Source of the DNA: an uncultured Thermoanaerobaculia bacterium
GTDB lineage: Bacteria; Acidobacteriota; Thermoanaerobaculia; Multivoradales; Multivoraceae
Reading direction: 5' to 3'
Assembly: GCA_951812325.1 (NCBI GenBank)
Contig: OX638294.1
Location: forward strand, 1,590,859 to 1,654,858
Length of the DNA stretch: 64,000 nucleotides
Shown: in pieces, positions 34,663 to 45,051 of the stretch
Layout: every line of letters starts with the position of its first letter
Numbering within the stretch: the stretch's first letter is position 1
Notes under the pieces: generated by a model
Database searches by the model: none
The model's input: the letters and a program-made list of their open reading frames with translations, nothing else
What the model was told of the DNA's origin: nothing
Made by a program: the position numbers and the translations under genes

Positions 34663-35516
34663 GGACTCAGGGCGCGGTGCACACGCGCCACCTCGACCAT
34701 GTAGCCGCGGTTCGGCAGCGAAGCGGCACGCTCTATCGCCTCGGCGGCCTTCTCCGCTTCGCCGATCAGTTCGTGGTAGAGCCCGAGGTAGAGATCGGCG
34801 TAGAAGCGGGCGCCCACGCCTTCCGCCGTCGCCGCCGCCTCGACCTCCTCGACCGAGCCACTGCCCCGAAACAGAGCATCGATCTCCTTCATCGGCCGGC
34901 GCGCGTCCGGGCCGACCGGCAGCATCGCCTCCCGAGCGGCCTCCAGACCGTCTTCGGCGGCCACGCACAGAAGGTGCCACACCGCGTTCTCGACGTCGTT
35001 CGGATTGACCTGGCGGTGGCCCTCGAACTGGCCGCGGCAGTCGGCGAAGCGACCGGCGTAGTAGTACGAGATGCCCCGCTGCCACAGGTACGGGGCCTGG
35101 GACGGCTCGAGCGCCACGACCTCGTCGAAGTCCTCGATCGAAGCCTCGATCCGACCGGCCTTGAAACGCGCCGAGCCGCGCAGCAGGTAGAGCTGCCAGT
35201 CAAGCGGCTCGACTTCGAGCGCCCGGTCGTAGCCGCCGATGGCCGCCTCGTAGTCGCCCCGGGACTCGTGAAGGCTCGCCTGACGGACGAGCATGCCGGC
35301 GCCGGGTTCGTCGTCGTGCTGCTCGTCGTGCTGCCGTGCTTGTTGCGCCGGAGCGATCTTCGCAGCGCAGATCAGCCACACGGCGGCCGTTGCCACGATG
35401 ACTGCCGTGCGAAAAGCCTGTGCAGCGGAAACCGGGTGCGCCACCCGGGTTCTGGCCGGCATTCGGCGCGCAGCGCCGGCTTTCGGGCGTTCTGCCGTGC
35501 CGGCGAGTGTCTTCAT
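34659..35516 (-). CDS. TPR protein, exported
   Basis: This 285-residue protein has a secretion signal or TM segment at about residues 36-58 (FRTAVIVATAAVWLICAAKI). At least three TPR-like helix pairs follow (ASLHESRGDYEAAIGGYDRALEV, LLRGSARFKAGRIEASIEDF, LYLGLYHELIGEAEKAAEAI). Residues 9-32 (PKAGAARRMPARTRVAHPVS) are translated palindromic repeat DNA between the ATG at 35516 and the signal, an odd N-terminus. TPR proteins mediate protein contacts; no partner can be named. No start nearer the signal peptide was found except rare codons. Confidence 0.65.
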   Translation of the reverse strand: MKTLAGTAERPKAGAARRMPARTRVAHPVSAAQAFRTAVIVATAAVWLICAAKIAPAQQARQHDEQHDDEPGAGMLVRQASLHESRGDYEAAIGGYDRALEVEPLDWQLYLLRGSARFKAGRIEASIEDFDEVVALEPSQAPYLWQRGISYYYAGRFADCRGQFEGHRQVNPNDVENAVWHLLCVAAEDGLEAAREAMLPVGPDARRPMKEIDALFRGSGSVEEVEAAATAEGVGARFYADLYLGLYHELIGEAEKAAEAIERAASLPNRGYMVEVARVHRALSP

Positions 35517-35576
35517 CGACACGACTCTACCGGGATGCGGCAGTCCTCGGGCGGACGGATGGCAGGCCGGCGCACC
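35432..35576 (-). repeat. Palindromic repeat, copy 5, split
   Basis: The first module (35432-35480, minus orientation: CCGGCGCTGCGCGCCG, ATGCCGGCCAGAACCCGGG) lies in the 5' end of the TPR gene. A piece of the second module (TCGGGCGGACGGATGGCAGG, 35541-35560) follows on the plus strand. The halves are separated and inverted relative to each other, so the element has been rearranged. Confidence 0.65.
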
Positions 35577-35640
35577 TGTACCTTTGCTGGGTGGGTTCTG
35601 GTCCCTGTCCGAGTCTGTCCGAGAGGCGAGTAGTCGTCGA

Positions 35641-35861
35641 GGCTGCGGTAGCTGTGGGAAACCGGTCTGCCGGTTTTCCAAGGTCCGGCGGGAAACGGCT
35701 TGCCGTTTTCCGCGGGACCGGCAGCTTCCGCAGCCAGGGCAGCCGGCGTCGTGCCGGCGGGCGCAGGCCGGAGTCCGGCAGATGAAGTCGGCAAGCAGCC
35801 AGGAGCGACCTCCGCGCACCGTGCATGAAGCACCTAACCGGGACCTGTGCCCTGGCTGCTT
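35641..35861 (+). ncRNA. Candidate IS110 bridge RNA / structured leader
   Basis: Upstream of the recombinase gene there are two nested structures. In 35641-35735, GGCTGCGG (35641-35648) pairs with CCGCAGCC (35728-35735). They enclose hairpin GGAAACCGG/CCGGTTTTCC (35657-35679) and a stem GGTCC/GGACC around GGGAAACGG-cttg-CCGTTTTCC. In 35793-35861, an 11-bp perfect stem AAGCAGCCAGG/CCTGGCTGCTT closes a 47-nt loop. IS110-group elements encode a bridge RNA in this 5' position with internal loops that specify target and donor. The loops have not been matched to flanking DNA. Confidence 0.5.
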
Positions 35862-35972
35862 CGCCGCGACAAAGGCCCAGTGGGAAGTTGCGCCATCGAG
35901 CGCCAGTACAGGTACCAGGCCGTCGTCGCGGCGTTGCCGACAGGCACAGAGTAACGCACGAGGAGGTGTGAC

Positions 35973-37244
35973 ATGACAGAGGCTTGGTTTGTCGGCGTGG
36001 ACTGGGGATCGAAGGAGCACCATGTCTGTCTGCTCGATGCCAGCGGCAAGGTCGTCGGGCAGCGCGCCTTCAACCACAACGGCGAGGGGCTCTCCGCCAT
36101 GGCCGACTGGCTCCTGGGCTGCACCGGAAAACCGCCTTCCGAGGTCGGTGTCGCGATCGAAGTACCGCATGGGCCGGTGGTCGAGAGCCTGATGGAGCGG
36201 GGCTTCAACGTGCATTCCATCAACCCCAAGCAGCTCGACCGGTTCCGGGATCGATTCTCGGTCGCCGGCGCCAAGGACGACCGGCGCGACGCCAGGGTCC
36301 TCGCCGCGGCCCTGCGCACCGACCCGGAGTGCCTGCGGCGACTTCAGGCGCCGGACGAAGTCACTCTCCAGCTGCGCGCCTGGACTCGAGCCAGAAAACA
36401 GTTGGTCGAGGAACGCAAGCGGCTCTCGAATCAGGTCCGCGACCTGCTCTGGCGCTACTACCCGCAGTTGCTCGAAGCCGTCAAGAACGACGTCTCGGCT
36501 AACTGGGCTATGGCCCTGTGGCGGCTCGTACCCACACCGGCCAAGGCGCTCAGAGTGCGCGAAGCGACCATCGCGAAACTGCTCAAGAAACACCGCATCC
36601 GGCGCCTTGACGCGGCTCAACTGCTCGCCCTGTTGCGCCAGCAGCCGATCGACGTCGGGCACGGCGTCGTCGATGCAACCACCAGCCACATCGACACCCT
36701 GATGCCGGTGCTGAAAGTCGTCAATCGGCAGATCGCGGACATCGACCAACACCTGGAGCGGATGACCCGCCATCTGGCCGAACCCGTCGTCGCCCAACAA
36801 ACCGACGGCAGCACCACAGTCGAGCACACCGACGCCGGCATCCTCCGCTCCATCCCCGGAGTCGGTACCGTCGTCCTCGCCACCCTGCTCGCAGAAGCAC
36901 ACGAACCGTTGCGAAGAAGAGATCCACAGGCTCTGCGCTGCCTGGCCGGCGCCGCGCCTGTCACCAGACGCTCCGGAAACAAGCTCATCGTCGTCCGACG
37001 ACTCGCAGCCAACGATCGCCTCACCGATGCCGCACACCACTGGGCACGCATCGCAGTCCAACGCGACGCCATCAGCAAGGCCAAGTGCAAACGCATGAGA
37101 GCCAGGGGACACCGCTACGGCCGAGCCCTCAGACAGGTCTCCGATCGCCTCATCCACGTCGCCTGCGCCATGCTCCGAGACCGACAACTCTTCGACCCTC
37201 ATCGAGCTTCCGCCCGATCTCGACTGCTGCCAGAAGCATCCTGA
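35973..37244 (+). CDS. IS110-family serine/DEDD recombinase
   Basis: This 423-residue transposase has an N-terminal RuvC-like DEDD domain: Asp10 in VGVDWGSKEH, Glu63 in AIEVPHG, and Asp102/Asp103/Asp106 in KDDRRDARVLA. A helical linker follows. The C-terminal Transposase_20 domain has SIPGVGTVVLATLLAEAH and the conserved serine Ser334 in APVTRRSGN. All key residues are present, so it is probably functional. ATG 35973 is preceded by GAGGAGGTG. It lies between the TPR gene (divergent) and an SDR gene. Confidence 0.92.
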   Translation: MTEAWFVGVDWGSKEHHVCLLDASGKVVGQRAFNHNGEGLSAMADWLLGCTGKPPSEVGVAIEVPHGPVVESLMERGFNVHSINPKQLDRFRDRFSVAGAKDDRRDARVLAAALRTDPECLRRLQAPDEVTLQLRAWTRARKQLVEERKRLSNQVRDLLWRYYPQLLEAVKNDVSANWAMALWRLVPTPAKALRVREATIAKLLKKHRIRRLDAAQLLALLRQQPIDVGHGVVDATTSHIDTLMPVLKVVNRQIADIDQHLERMTRHLAEPVVAQQTDGSTTVEHTDAGILRSIPGVGTVVLATLLAEAHEPLRRRDPQALRCLAGAAPVTRRSGNKLIVVRRLAANDRLTDAAHHWARIAVQRDAISKAKCKRMRARGHRYGRALRQVSDRLIHVACAMLRDRQLFDPHRASARSRLLPEAS

Positions 37245-37407
37245 ACTGCCAACCTGACGTGACGCCTCGAAACAAACAACCGCACACCAACACGCTGCTC
37301 ACACCACTTGCACAATGGTGGGAAGTCCCGGTGTTTGCGGCTACACTTCGCGCGTTTCGGCTACGGCCACATCACGACAAGACGACGACAAGGAAGGGAA
37401 TACACCT

Positions 37408-38286
37408 ATGGGTCTGCTCGACGGAAAGGTTGCACTCGTCACGGGCGCCGGCGGCGGCCTGGGCCGCACGCACGCATTGCTCCTGGCGCGGGAGGGCGCC
37501 GCGGTCGTGGTCAACGATCTCGGCGGCGCTCGCGACGGGACTGGCGCGGGAACCTCGATGGCCGACCAGGTCGTCCAGGAGATCACGGACGCCGGCGGCA
37601 GGGCGGTGGCCGACTACGGTTCCGTCTCGGACGGCGACGCCGCCAGGGCGATGGTGCAGCTGGCCGTGGACGAGTTCGGCAAGCTCGACATCGCGATCAA
37701 CAACGCCGGCATCCTGCGCGACAAGTCGTTCAAGAACATGACCGACGAGATGTGGGACATCGTCCTCGACGTCCACCTCCGCGGCACCTATCTCGTGACC
37801 AAGGCGGCCTACGACCAGATGATCGAGCAGGAGTCCGGTGGCCGGATCATCATGACGAGTTCGACTTCCGGCCTGCTCGGCAACTTCGGCCAGACGAACT
37901 ACGGCGCCGCCAAGGCCGGGATGGCCGGCTTCATGCGCTGCCTGGCTCTCGAGGGCGCGAAGTACGGCGTCACGGTGAACCTGCTCGCACCCGCCGCCTG
38001 GTCACGCCTGACCGAGGACATCATGCCGGAAGCGACCGCCGAGCCGCTGGCGCCCGAGAAGGTGTCGCCGGCCGTCGTCTGGCTGTGCACCGACGACGCC
38101 GCCGACATCACCGGCCGCATCTTCGCGGTCGGCGGCAACAAGGTGACTCTCCTCGCCTGGCAGTCGCTCGAGATCGCCAGCCGGCCGAACGACCAGGCGC
38201 CCTGGGACGTGGCGGCGATCGGCGAGAAGATCCGTGCCGCGGCCGCCGACTTCCCCGCCCCGGTCCACTTCCAGGACCTGATGTAG
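37408..38286 (+). CDS. SDR dehydrogenase, (3R)-hydroxyacyl-CoA dehydrogenase-like
   Basis: This 292-residue SDR protein has the cofactor motif TGAGGGLG (residues 13-20), NNAG, and the catalytic triad Ser (TSSTSG), Tyr and Lys (NYGAAKAGMAG). The insertion NDLGGARDGTGAGTSMADQ after the second strand is a signature of the HSD17B4/MFE-2-type hydroxyacyl-CoA dehydrogenases. It would oxidise a 3-hydroxyacyl-CoA in fatty acid or related degradation. A clear AAGGAAGGG box precedes ATG 37408. It is downstream of the IS110 element and upstream of the sulfite reductase operon, but is not obviously linked to either. Confidence 0.85.
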   Translation: MGLLDGKVALVTGAGGGLGRTHALLLAREGAAVVVNDLGGARDGTGAGTSMADQVVQEITDAGGRAVADYGSVSDGDAARAMVQLAVDEFGKLDIAINNAGILRDKSFKNMTDEMWDIVLDVHLRGTYLVTKAAYDQMIEQESGGRIIMTSSTSGLLGNFGQTNYGAAKAGMAGFMRCLALEGAKYGVTVNLLAPAAWSRLTEDIMPEATAEPLAPEKVSPAVVWLCTDDAADITGRIFAVGGNKVTLLAWQSLEIASRPNDQAPWDVAAIGEKIRAAAADFPAPVHFQDLM

Positions 38287-38663
38287 AGCCGCCAGGCCCG
38301 TCGATCCCCGGAACCCTCCGCGTCGACAGACCCCGCATGCGCGGGAGGTGCGACGGTGCGCGGGATTCGTTCAGGAGCGGCTGCGGACCGCCGGGATGGA
38401 GGCGGCACGATGCCGATCAGCCCGTCGCCGGCTCCGTGCCCGGCCCCGGCAGCGGGCTGGCTGTCCGCTCCTCGCGCCATGCGCGGCGCCAGCGCGCGGT
38501 TGCAACGTTGGACGCCGATCAGCGTAGAATGATGACGAATGTGACCATCATGATCACGAATACACCGGCTCCCGCCCTTCTCGCGCCTCCGGAGCGGACG
38601 GTCGCGGAGCGGAGTGAACCACGCCATCCAGCAGCCTCCCGACGAGCAAGCGAGAACCGATCG
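38287..38663 (+). promoter_or_regulatory. Leader region of the sulfite reductase operon with an imperfect palindrome
   Basis: 377 bp contain no recognised gene. At 38541-38557 lies GTGACCATCATGATCAC, a 17-bp imperfect palindrome (14 of 17 positions symmetric) about 107 bp before the reductase ATG, a plausible operator. An ATG at about 38529 is in frame with the reductase and would add about 45 residues, but these look non-homologous. A GC hairpin follows the SDR stop but has no U-tract. Confidence 0.3.
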
Positions 38664-40963
<2,300 letters not shown>

Positions 40964-40964
<1 letters not shown>

Positions 40965-41581
40965 TGACGGGCATCGTCTTGGACCGGGAAGCACGGGAAG
41001 CAAAAGGCGCTTCCGGTCGCGGCCTCGACCGCCTGGTCAAGCTGGACCTCAAGGTTCTCGTCCGGGACACGTCCCGCGCGGAGGCGGAGGAGTTCATCCC
41101 TGTCTTCCACCGCTGGATCACGGAACGGGTGCTGCCCGAACTGCTGATCGATGTCGCCGACTACAGCCATGTCCACGAAGGGCCCGGAGTGCTGCTCGTC
41201 GGGCACGACGCAATCTACGCCTGGGACCTGAGCCGCGGCGAGCCGGGTTTGCTCTACAGTCGCCGGAGGGAGACGTCCCCGGAACTCGTTGGCATCGACG
41301 CGCTGGAGAGCCGGGTCGAGTCCTTGCTCAAGTGCGCGTTCCGGGCCTGCGACCTGATCGAAGCCGAGCCCCGGCTCGAAGGCCGGGTGGCTTTCGACCG
41401 CCACCGACTCGAACTCAGCGTCAACGACCGGCTCATCCCTCAGGACGACGACACCGCAGCAACGCTGGCACACGCCCTCAAGAGTGCTCTCGCCGCGGTC
41501 GGAACCGGGAACGGCGGCGCTCCGGTCAGGGTGGAACAGATCAACGAGGCCCGCGAACGGCTGACCCTCAGGACCCGCTGA
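40964..41581 (+). CDS. Conserved partner protein of sulfite reductase, unknown function
   Basis: This 205-residue soluble protein starts at ATG 40964, overlapping the reductase stop by one base, so it is translationally coupled. Features are VKLDLKVLVRDTSRAEAEEF, FHRWITERVLPELLIDVADYSHVHEGPGVLLVGHDAIYAWDLS and a single Cys pair-free body. There are no TM segments and no cofactor motif. I do not recognise a family. Its fixed position suggests a role in reductase assembly or electron delivery. It ends 14 bp into the convergent DUF4202 gene. Confidence 0.7.
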
Positions 41582-42182
41582 CCGCGTCCGCCGCCTGCTC
41601 CACAAGCTTCCGCAGCTCGGGCTTCAGTTCCAGGCCAACGGCAGCTTCGCGGCCCGCGGCCGACATCTTGGGCCAGGTCCGCGCCAGCACCTCGGTCGTC
41701 TTTTCAGCGCCGAGACGGCTCGCCAGGTCCTCCAGGTCGCGCTCCAGGAACACCAGGCAGGCCGCGTCCTCCAGCGTCTGCGCCTCCTGGGGGGAACTCC
41801 GGACCGCCCGCTTCAGCACCAGGTTCTGCACCCGCTCGATCTTCTCCCGCCTGTAGCCGGCGTCGCGCAGCACCGCCGCGGCAAGCCGCGCGTGCTCCAG
41901 GGCCGCCGCTCGCCGCCAGACGAGATAGCCCTTCCGCCCGGCCGGGTAGTCCGCCCGCGGCAGCTTGAAACGACGCAGATGCTGGCAATGGGCCGCGAGC
42001 GTCAGGATCTCGCCGGCATCCGGATCCAGACGTGTGACCCAGGCCGCCATTCGCCGGGCGTACGCCCACTCTCGAGGGACCTGTTCGCCGTCCACCGTCT
42101 CCGTTGCCGGATCCTCCCGATGAAACAGGTCGAACCCCGCTACCGCGTTCTCGAAACGCGGCATCAGCTCAAAGCTCTTCAC
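41568..42182 (-). CDS. DUF4202 family protein
   Basis: This 204-residue protein matches the DUF4202 family end to end: FDLFHREDP, YARRMAAWVTRLDPDAGEIL, AAHCQHLRRFKLPRADYPAGR, YLVWRRAAALEHARLAAAVL and QTLEDAACLVFLERDLEDL. The pattern of His residues (AHCQHLRR, LEHAR) suggests a metal-binding helical fold of HD type, though this is inference. DUF4202 genes are commonly found next to sulfite/nitrite reductase and sulfate-assimilation genes, which fits the convergent reductase operon here. The start ATG 42182 is clear. The metallo-hydrolase gene upstream ends 6 bp before it on the same strand. Confidence 0.85.
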   Translation of the reverse strand: MKSFELMPRFENAVAGFDLFHREDPATETVDGEQVPREWAYARRMAAWVTRLDPDAGEILTLAAHCQHLRRFKLPRADYPAGRKGYLVWRRAAALEHARLAAAVLRDAGYRREKIERVQNLVLKRAVRSSPQEAQTLEDAACLVFLERDLEDLASRLGAEKTTEVLARTWPKMSAAGREAAVGLELKPELRKLVEQAADAVSGS

Positions 42183-42188
42183 GGTCCT

Positions 42189-43124
42189 CTACTCGCCGGC
42201 CAATTCCCGCTCGCCGACGAGCTTCTTCTCGGCGTTCCGCTGCAGCTCGGCAAGCCAGGCGACGTAGCCCTCAGGGTCGACGAAGGGGTGGGGATCGCCC
42301 TCGGCCCGCGACGCCAACTGCTCGCCACGCTCGAAGATCCTCCCCATCGAGGCGTGGTTCGAGAGGTTCACGTCAATCGGGTTTCCCTCCTCGGCGGCGA
42401 GCCTCCGGATCCGGGCCACGCTGTCCAGGTAGAGGTTCGTCCGATGGACACCCTCGAAGTTGAGCCCCACGCCCCCGAACAGGAAGGCTCGGTGCTCCTC
42501 GCCGTCGTCGCGCACCGGGAACTCCATCGACAGAACCCCCTCGGTGTGTCCGGGCGTCACGTAGAAGCGGAGCTCGGTGTCCCCCAGCTCCAGCGTGTCG
42601 CCGTCGGCGATGACCATGTCGTGGACCGGCACGTCGATCTCCCAGTCCGGGTTGTCCGGCGGCCGCTCGGCCAGCTCCCAGTCCGCCGCGGTCATGCCGA
42701 CGCGCGCCCCGTACGCGTCCTGCAGTCGGGCGGTGCCGCCAACGTGATCGAAGTGGCCGTGACTGACCAGCACGTACTTCAGGTCCGCCGGGTCGTACCC
42801 CAGGGTCCGGATGCCGTCGATCGCCGTATCGATGTGGTCGCCGTAGAGCGAGTCGATCAGGATCAGGCCGTCGGTGGTCACCAGCAGATAGCACGAGACC
42901 CACCGGATGCCTACGTAGTAGAGGTTGTCGAAGATCCGGAACGGCTCGACCCGCTGGGCGACCGGATCGTTCAGGTCGGCCACCTGCGGATCGGAATGCC
43001 CGTTCGACGCGGGTTCCGCATCGACGGGATCGTCGGCTGCCGGCGAACTCGTCTCGCCGCCGCAGGCCAGGACGCCTGCCGCAATCAGGAGAGCTGCCGC
43101 AAGGGCCGGAACGAAACGTGCCAT
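42189..43124 (-). CDS. MBL-fold metallo-hydrolase lipoprotein (B3 beta-lactamase-like)
   Basis: This 311-residue secreted protein has a lipobox (AAGVLACGG, Cys21). The metallo-beta-lactamase fold has VSHGHFDHVGGT (HxHxDH), VTPGHTEGVLS with the third ligand, and NLSNHASM near the C-terminus. The layout (WVSCYLLVTTDGLILIDS) resembles subclass B3-type enzymes, but many such proteins are not lactamases; lactonase or other hydrolase activity is equally possible. It lies directly upstream of the DUF4202 gene on the same strand (6 bp), so the two may be co-transcribed. Confidence 0.82.
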   Translation of the reverse strand: MARFVPALAAALLIAAGVLACGGETSSPAADDPVDAEPASNGHSDPQVADLNDPVAQRVEPFRIFDNLYYVGIRWVSCYLLVTTDGLILIDSLYGDHIDTAIDGIRTLGYDPADLKYVLVSHGHFDHVGGTARLQDAYGARVGMTAADWELAERPPDNPDWEIDVPVHDMVIADGDTLELGDTELRFYVTPGHTEGVLSMEFPVRDDGEEHRAFLFGGVGLNFEGVHRTNLYLDSVARIRRLAAEEGNPIDVNLSNHASMGRIFERGEQLASRAEGDPHPFVDPEGYVAWLAELQRNAEKKLVGERELAGE

Positions 43125-43408
43125 CTCGCGAAGTTACCACGCGCGGAGCACCGCTCCGGCGATCGATCCCGACGTCTCCCTCACGTCGTCCTGCGCCGCC
43201 GTAAAGGTCGACCGGGACGGTCACCGCTGGCAGCGGAGACGATTGCGCCCGCGGCCACCGCCACTTTTCGGAACCAGGAGGCGAAGCGCCGGCATCCAGT
43301 CGGGGAAGGTCGCCACGGGCTCGGACACCACGCTGCTCCGGACCACCGCGGTCCGCGAGTCGCTCCGGGACGGGACGAGCGCGCCTTCCGGGGAACCGCC
43401 GGAAGCCG

Positions 43409-44110
43409 CTACCAGATCTCGCGGTACGGCCTCATCTCGACGTCGAAACTCCAGGCGGACGGGTCCTGGTGTGCGACGTGCCAGACGTTCTCGGCGATCG
43501 CGTCCGGCTTGATGAAGAAGTCGTCCGGCTGCTCGGGCATGCGCCGGCGCGTCCACTCCAGGTCGATCACCGCGTCGATCACGAAGTACGCGACGTGGAT
43601 GCCCTGCGGCCCCAGCGTCCGCGCCATCGACTCGGCCAGAATGCGCTGCCCCGCCTTGGTCGGGGCGAACCCGGCGAAGCGCGGCATGCCCCGACGAGCC
43701 GCGGTGTTCCCGGTCACCATGATCGCGCCGCGCCCGGCCTCGATCATCGCCGGGGAGACGGCGCGGGCCAGGTAGAGCAGGCCCATCACGTTGACCTCGA
43801 AGTTGGCGCGCAGGCGCTCCGGATCGACCTCGAGGAAGTCGCCGAAGGCGCCCCCTACCGCGTTGTGGACGAGCACGGACGGAGCGCCCAGGTCCCCGCC
43901 GACCCGCGCCGCGGTCGCCCGCACCGCCTCCGGGTCGGACACGTCGCAGACATACGCACGCGCACCCTCGATCCCGGATTCCAGGGCGTTCAGGCGCTCT
44001 TCGCTGCGGGCGAGCATCGCCACCCGGTAGCCGCCGGCCGCGAAGCGCCGAGCCAGCGAAGACCCGGTCCCGGGACCGACGCCGGAGATGAGACAGACCG
44101 GATCGCCCAT
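43409..44110 (-). CDS. SDR-family protein with altered active site
   Basis: This 233-residue SDR-fold protein has a cofactor motif GVGPGTGSSLA (residues 10-20) and HNAVGG in place of NNAG. At the catalytic position, Phe148-Ala-Pro-Thr-Lys152 replaces Tyr-x-x-x-Lys, and the Ser region reads TGNTAARR. The Tyr to Phe change would remove the normal proton donor, so ordinary dehydrogenase activity is doubtful. The protein may be a binding protein or use other chemistry. ATG 44110 fits. A 284-bp gap without recognisable features separates it from the metallo-hydrolase gene. Confidence 0.75.
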   Translation of the reverse strand: MGDPVCLISGVGPGTGSSLARRFAAGGYRVAMLARSEERLNALESGIEGARAYVCDVSDPEAVRATAARVGGDLGAPSVLVHNAVGGAFGDFLEVDPERLRANFEVNVMGLLYLARAVSPAMIEAGRGAIMVTGNTAARRGMPRFAGFAPTKAGQRILAESMARTLGPQGIHVAYFVIDAVIDLEWTRRRMPEQPDDFFIKPDAIAENVWHVAHQDPSAWSFDVEMRPYREIW

Positions 44111-44228
44111 GGTGCGCGGACACTACTCGATCCCTTCAGCCGAAGCGCGACCTGGACGATCCGACAGACACATAGCCATTCCTGTATCATCGTGAGGTTG
44201 AACAGACCCCGTTTTCCCGGAGGCCACG

Positions 44229-44834
44229 ATGACCCGACCACGCACCTGGACGCCCCGTTTCCTGCTGGTGGCAACGCCCATCGCCCTGCTCGCGGCAGCC
44301 CTCGCCGCAAGCCCGGCGGCGGCCCAGCGCGGCGACATCTACGTCGGCGCCTACTACGGTCTGGCCGACGTCGAGGTCCGTTCGAGCGACGCCTTCGATC
44401 AGGTCATCGACGGCGACGAGAACGCCCTGAGCTACGAGGTCGGGTACCGGTTCCACCGGAACGTCGGCGTCGAGGCCGGCTACCACGACCTGTCGAAGGT
44501 GGACGGTTCGATCCTGCCCTGCGCTGAGGGCGTGCCGTGCTCGGAAGTCGCCATCAGGGGCAAGTTCGCCGGCCTGACCCTGGCGGTGGTACCGCGCTTC
44601 GAGGTCGCCGGCCGAGTCGGCATCTTCGCCAAGGCAGGCCTCGTCACCTGGGACACGAACATCGACGACCCAGGCGACGCCCTTGATGTCGCGGTGGACG
44701 ATCTCGACCGCGGCGACACGATCTTCGGCTTCGGAGTCGACGTGAGGATCATCACCGGCCTGTCGGGGGTGGCGAAGTGGGAGTCGATGGGCGATATCGA
44801 ACTCGTCTCGGTCGGCCTTCGCCTGACGTTCTAG
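44229..44834 (+). CDS. Outer-membrane beta-barrel protein
   Basis: This 201-residue protein has a long signal peptide (residues 1-33, ending AASPAAAQ). Eight or so amphipathic strands follow (IYVGAYYGLADVEVRS, ALSYEVGYRFHRNVGVEAGYHDL, GLTLAVVPRFEVAGRVGIFAKAGLVTW). It ends in Phe (VSVGLRLTF), the BAM recognition signal. This is the OmpA/OmpW-like small barrel layout. A Cys pair (LPCAEGVPC) is in a predicted loop. It is monocistronic and divergent from the SDR gene. The function beyond the barrel fold cannot be said. Confidence 0.85.
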   Translation: MTRPRTWTPRFLLVATPIALLAAALAASPAAAQRGDIYVGAYYGLADVEVRSSDAFDQVIDGDENALSYEVGYRFHRNVGVEAGYHDLSKVDGSILPCAEGVPCSEVAIRGKFAGLTLAVVPRFEVAGRVGIFAKAGLVTWDTNIDDPGDALDVAVDDLDRGDTIFGFGVDVRIITGLSGVAKWESMGDIELVSVGLRLTF

Positions 44835-45051
44835 CGATCATCAGCGCGCCGCGTTGTCTCGGCAGCCCCGGCGGCAGACGTCCGTGCCGCGGCGGCGACA
44901 TGCGAACCCCGCCTCGTCCATGCCGAGATCCTCTTGAACAACCACCGTGCCGGCAATCATGAGAGGCGCCCATCCAGCAGGACGTGGAAGCACTGACGCA
45001 GAGCTGTCCGGATGCTAGGCTGTACCAAATCCTTGGACAGGGAGCGACGGA

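Larger units (their letters stand above)
35580..37300 (+). mobile_element. IS110-family insertion sequence (ends approximate)
   Basis: A single recombinase gene of the IS110 family is preceded by about 390 bp of strongly structured noncoding DNA and followed by about 60 bp before the SDR promoter region. IS110 elements lack clear inverted repeats and target duplications, so the ends cannot be fixed by eye. Confidence 0.65.

Noticed and set aside
37308..38660. Upstream extension of the sulfite reductase frame through the SDR gene
   Set aside because: The extension is read out of frame across a convincing SDR and is low-complexity; the reductase homology starts at about 38664.
43125..43408. 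Open frames in the gap between the metallo-hydrolase and SDR genes
   Set aside because: They are Arg/Ser/Gly-rich extensions of shadow frames without start signals or family resemblance.
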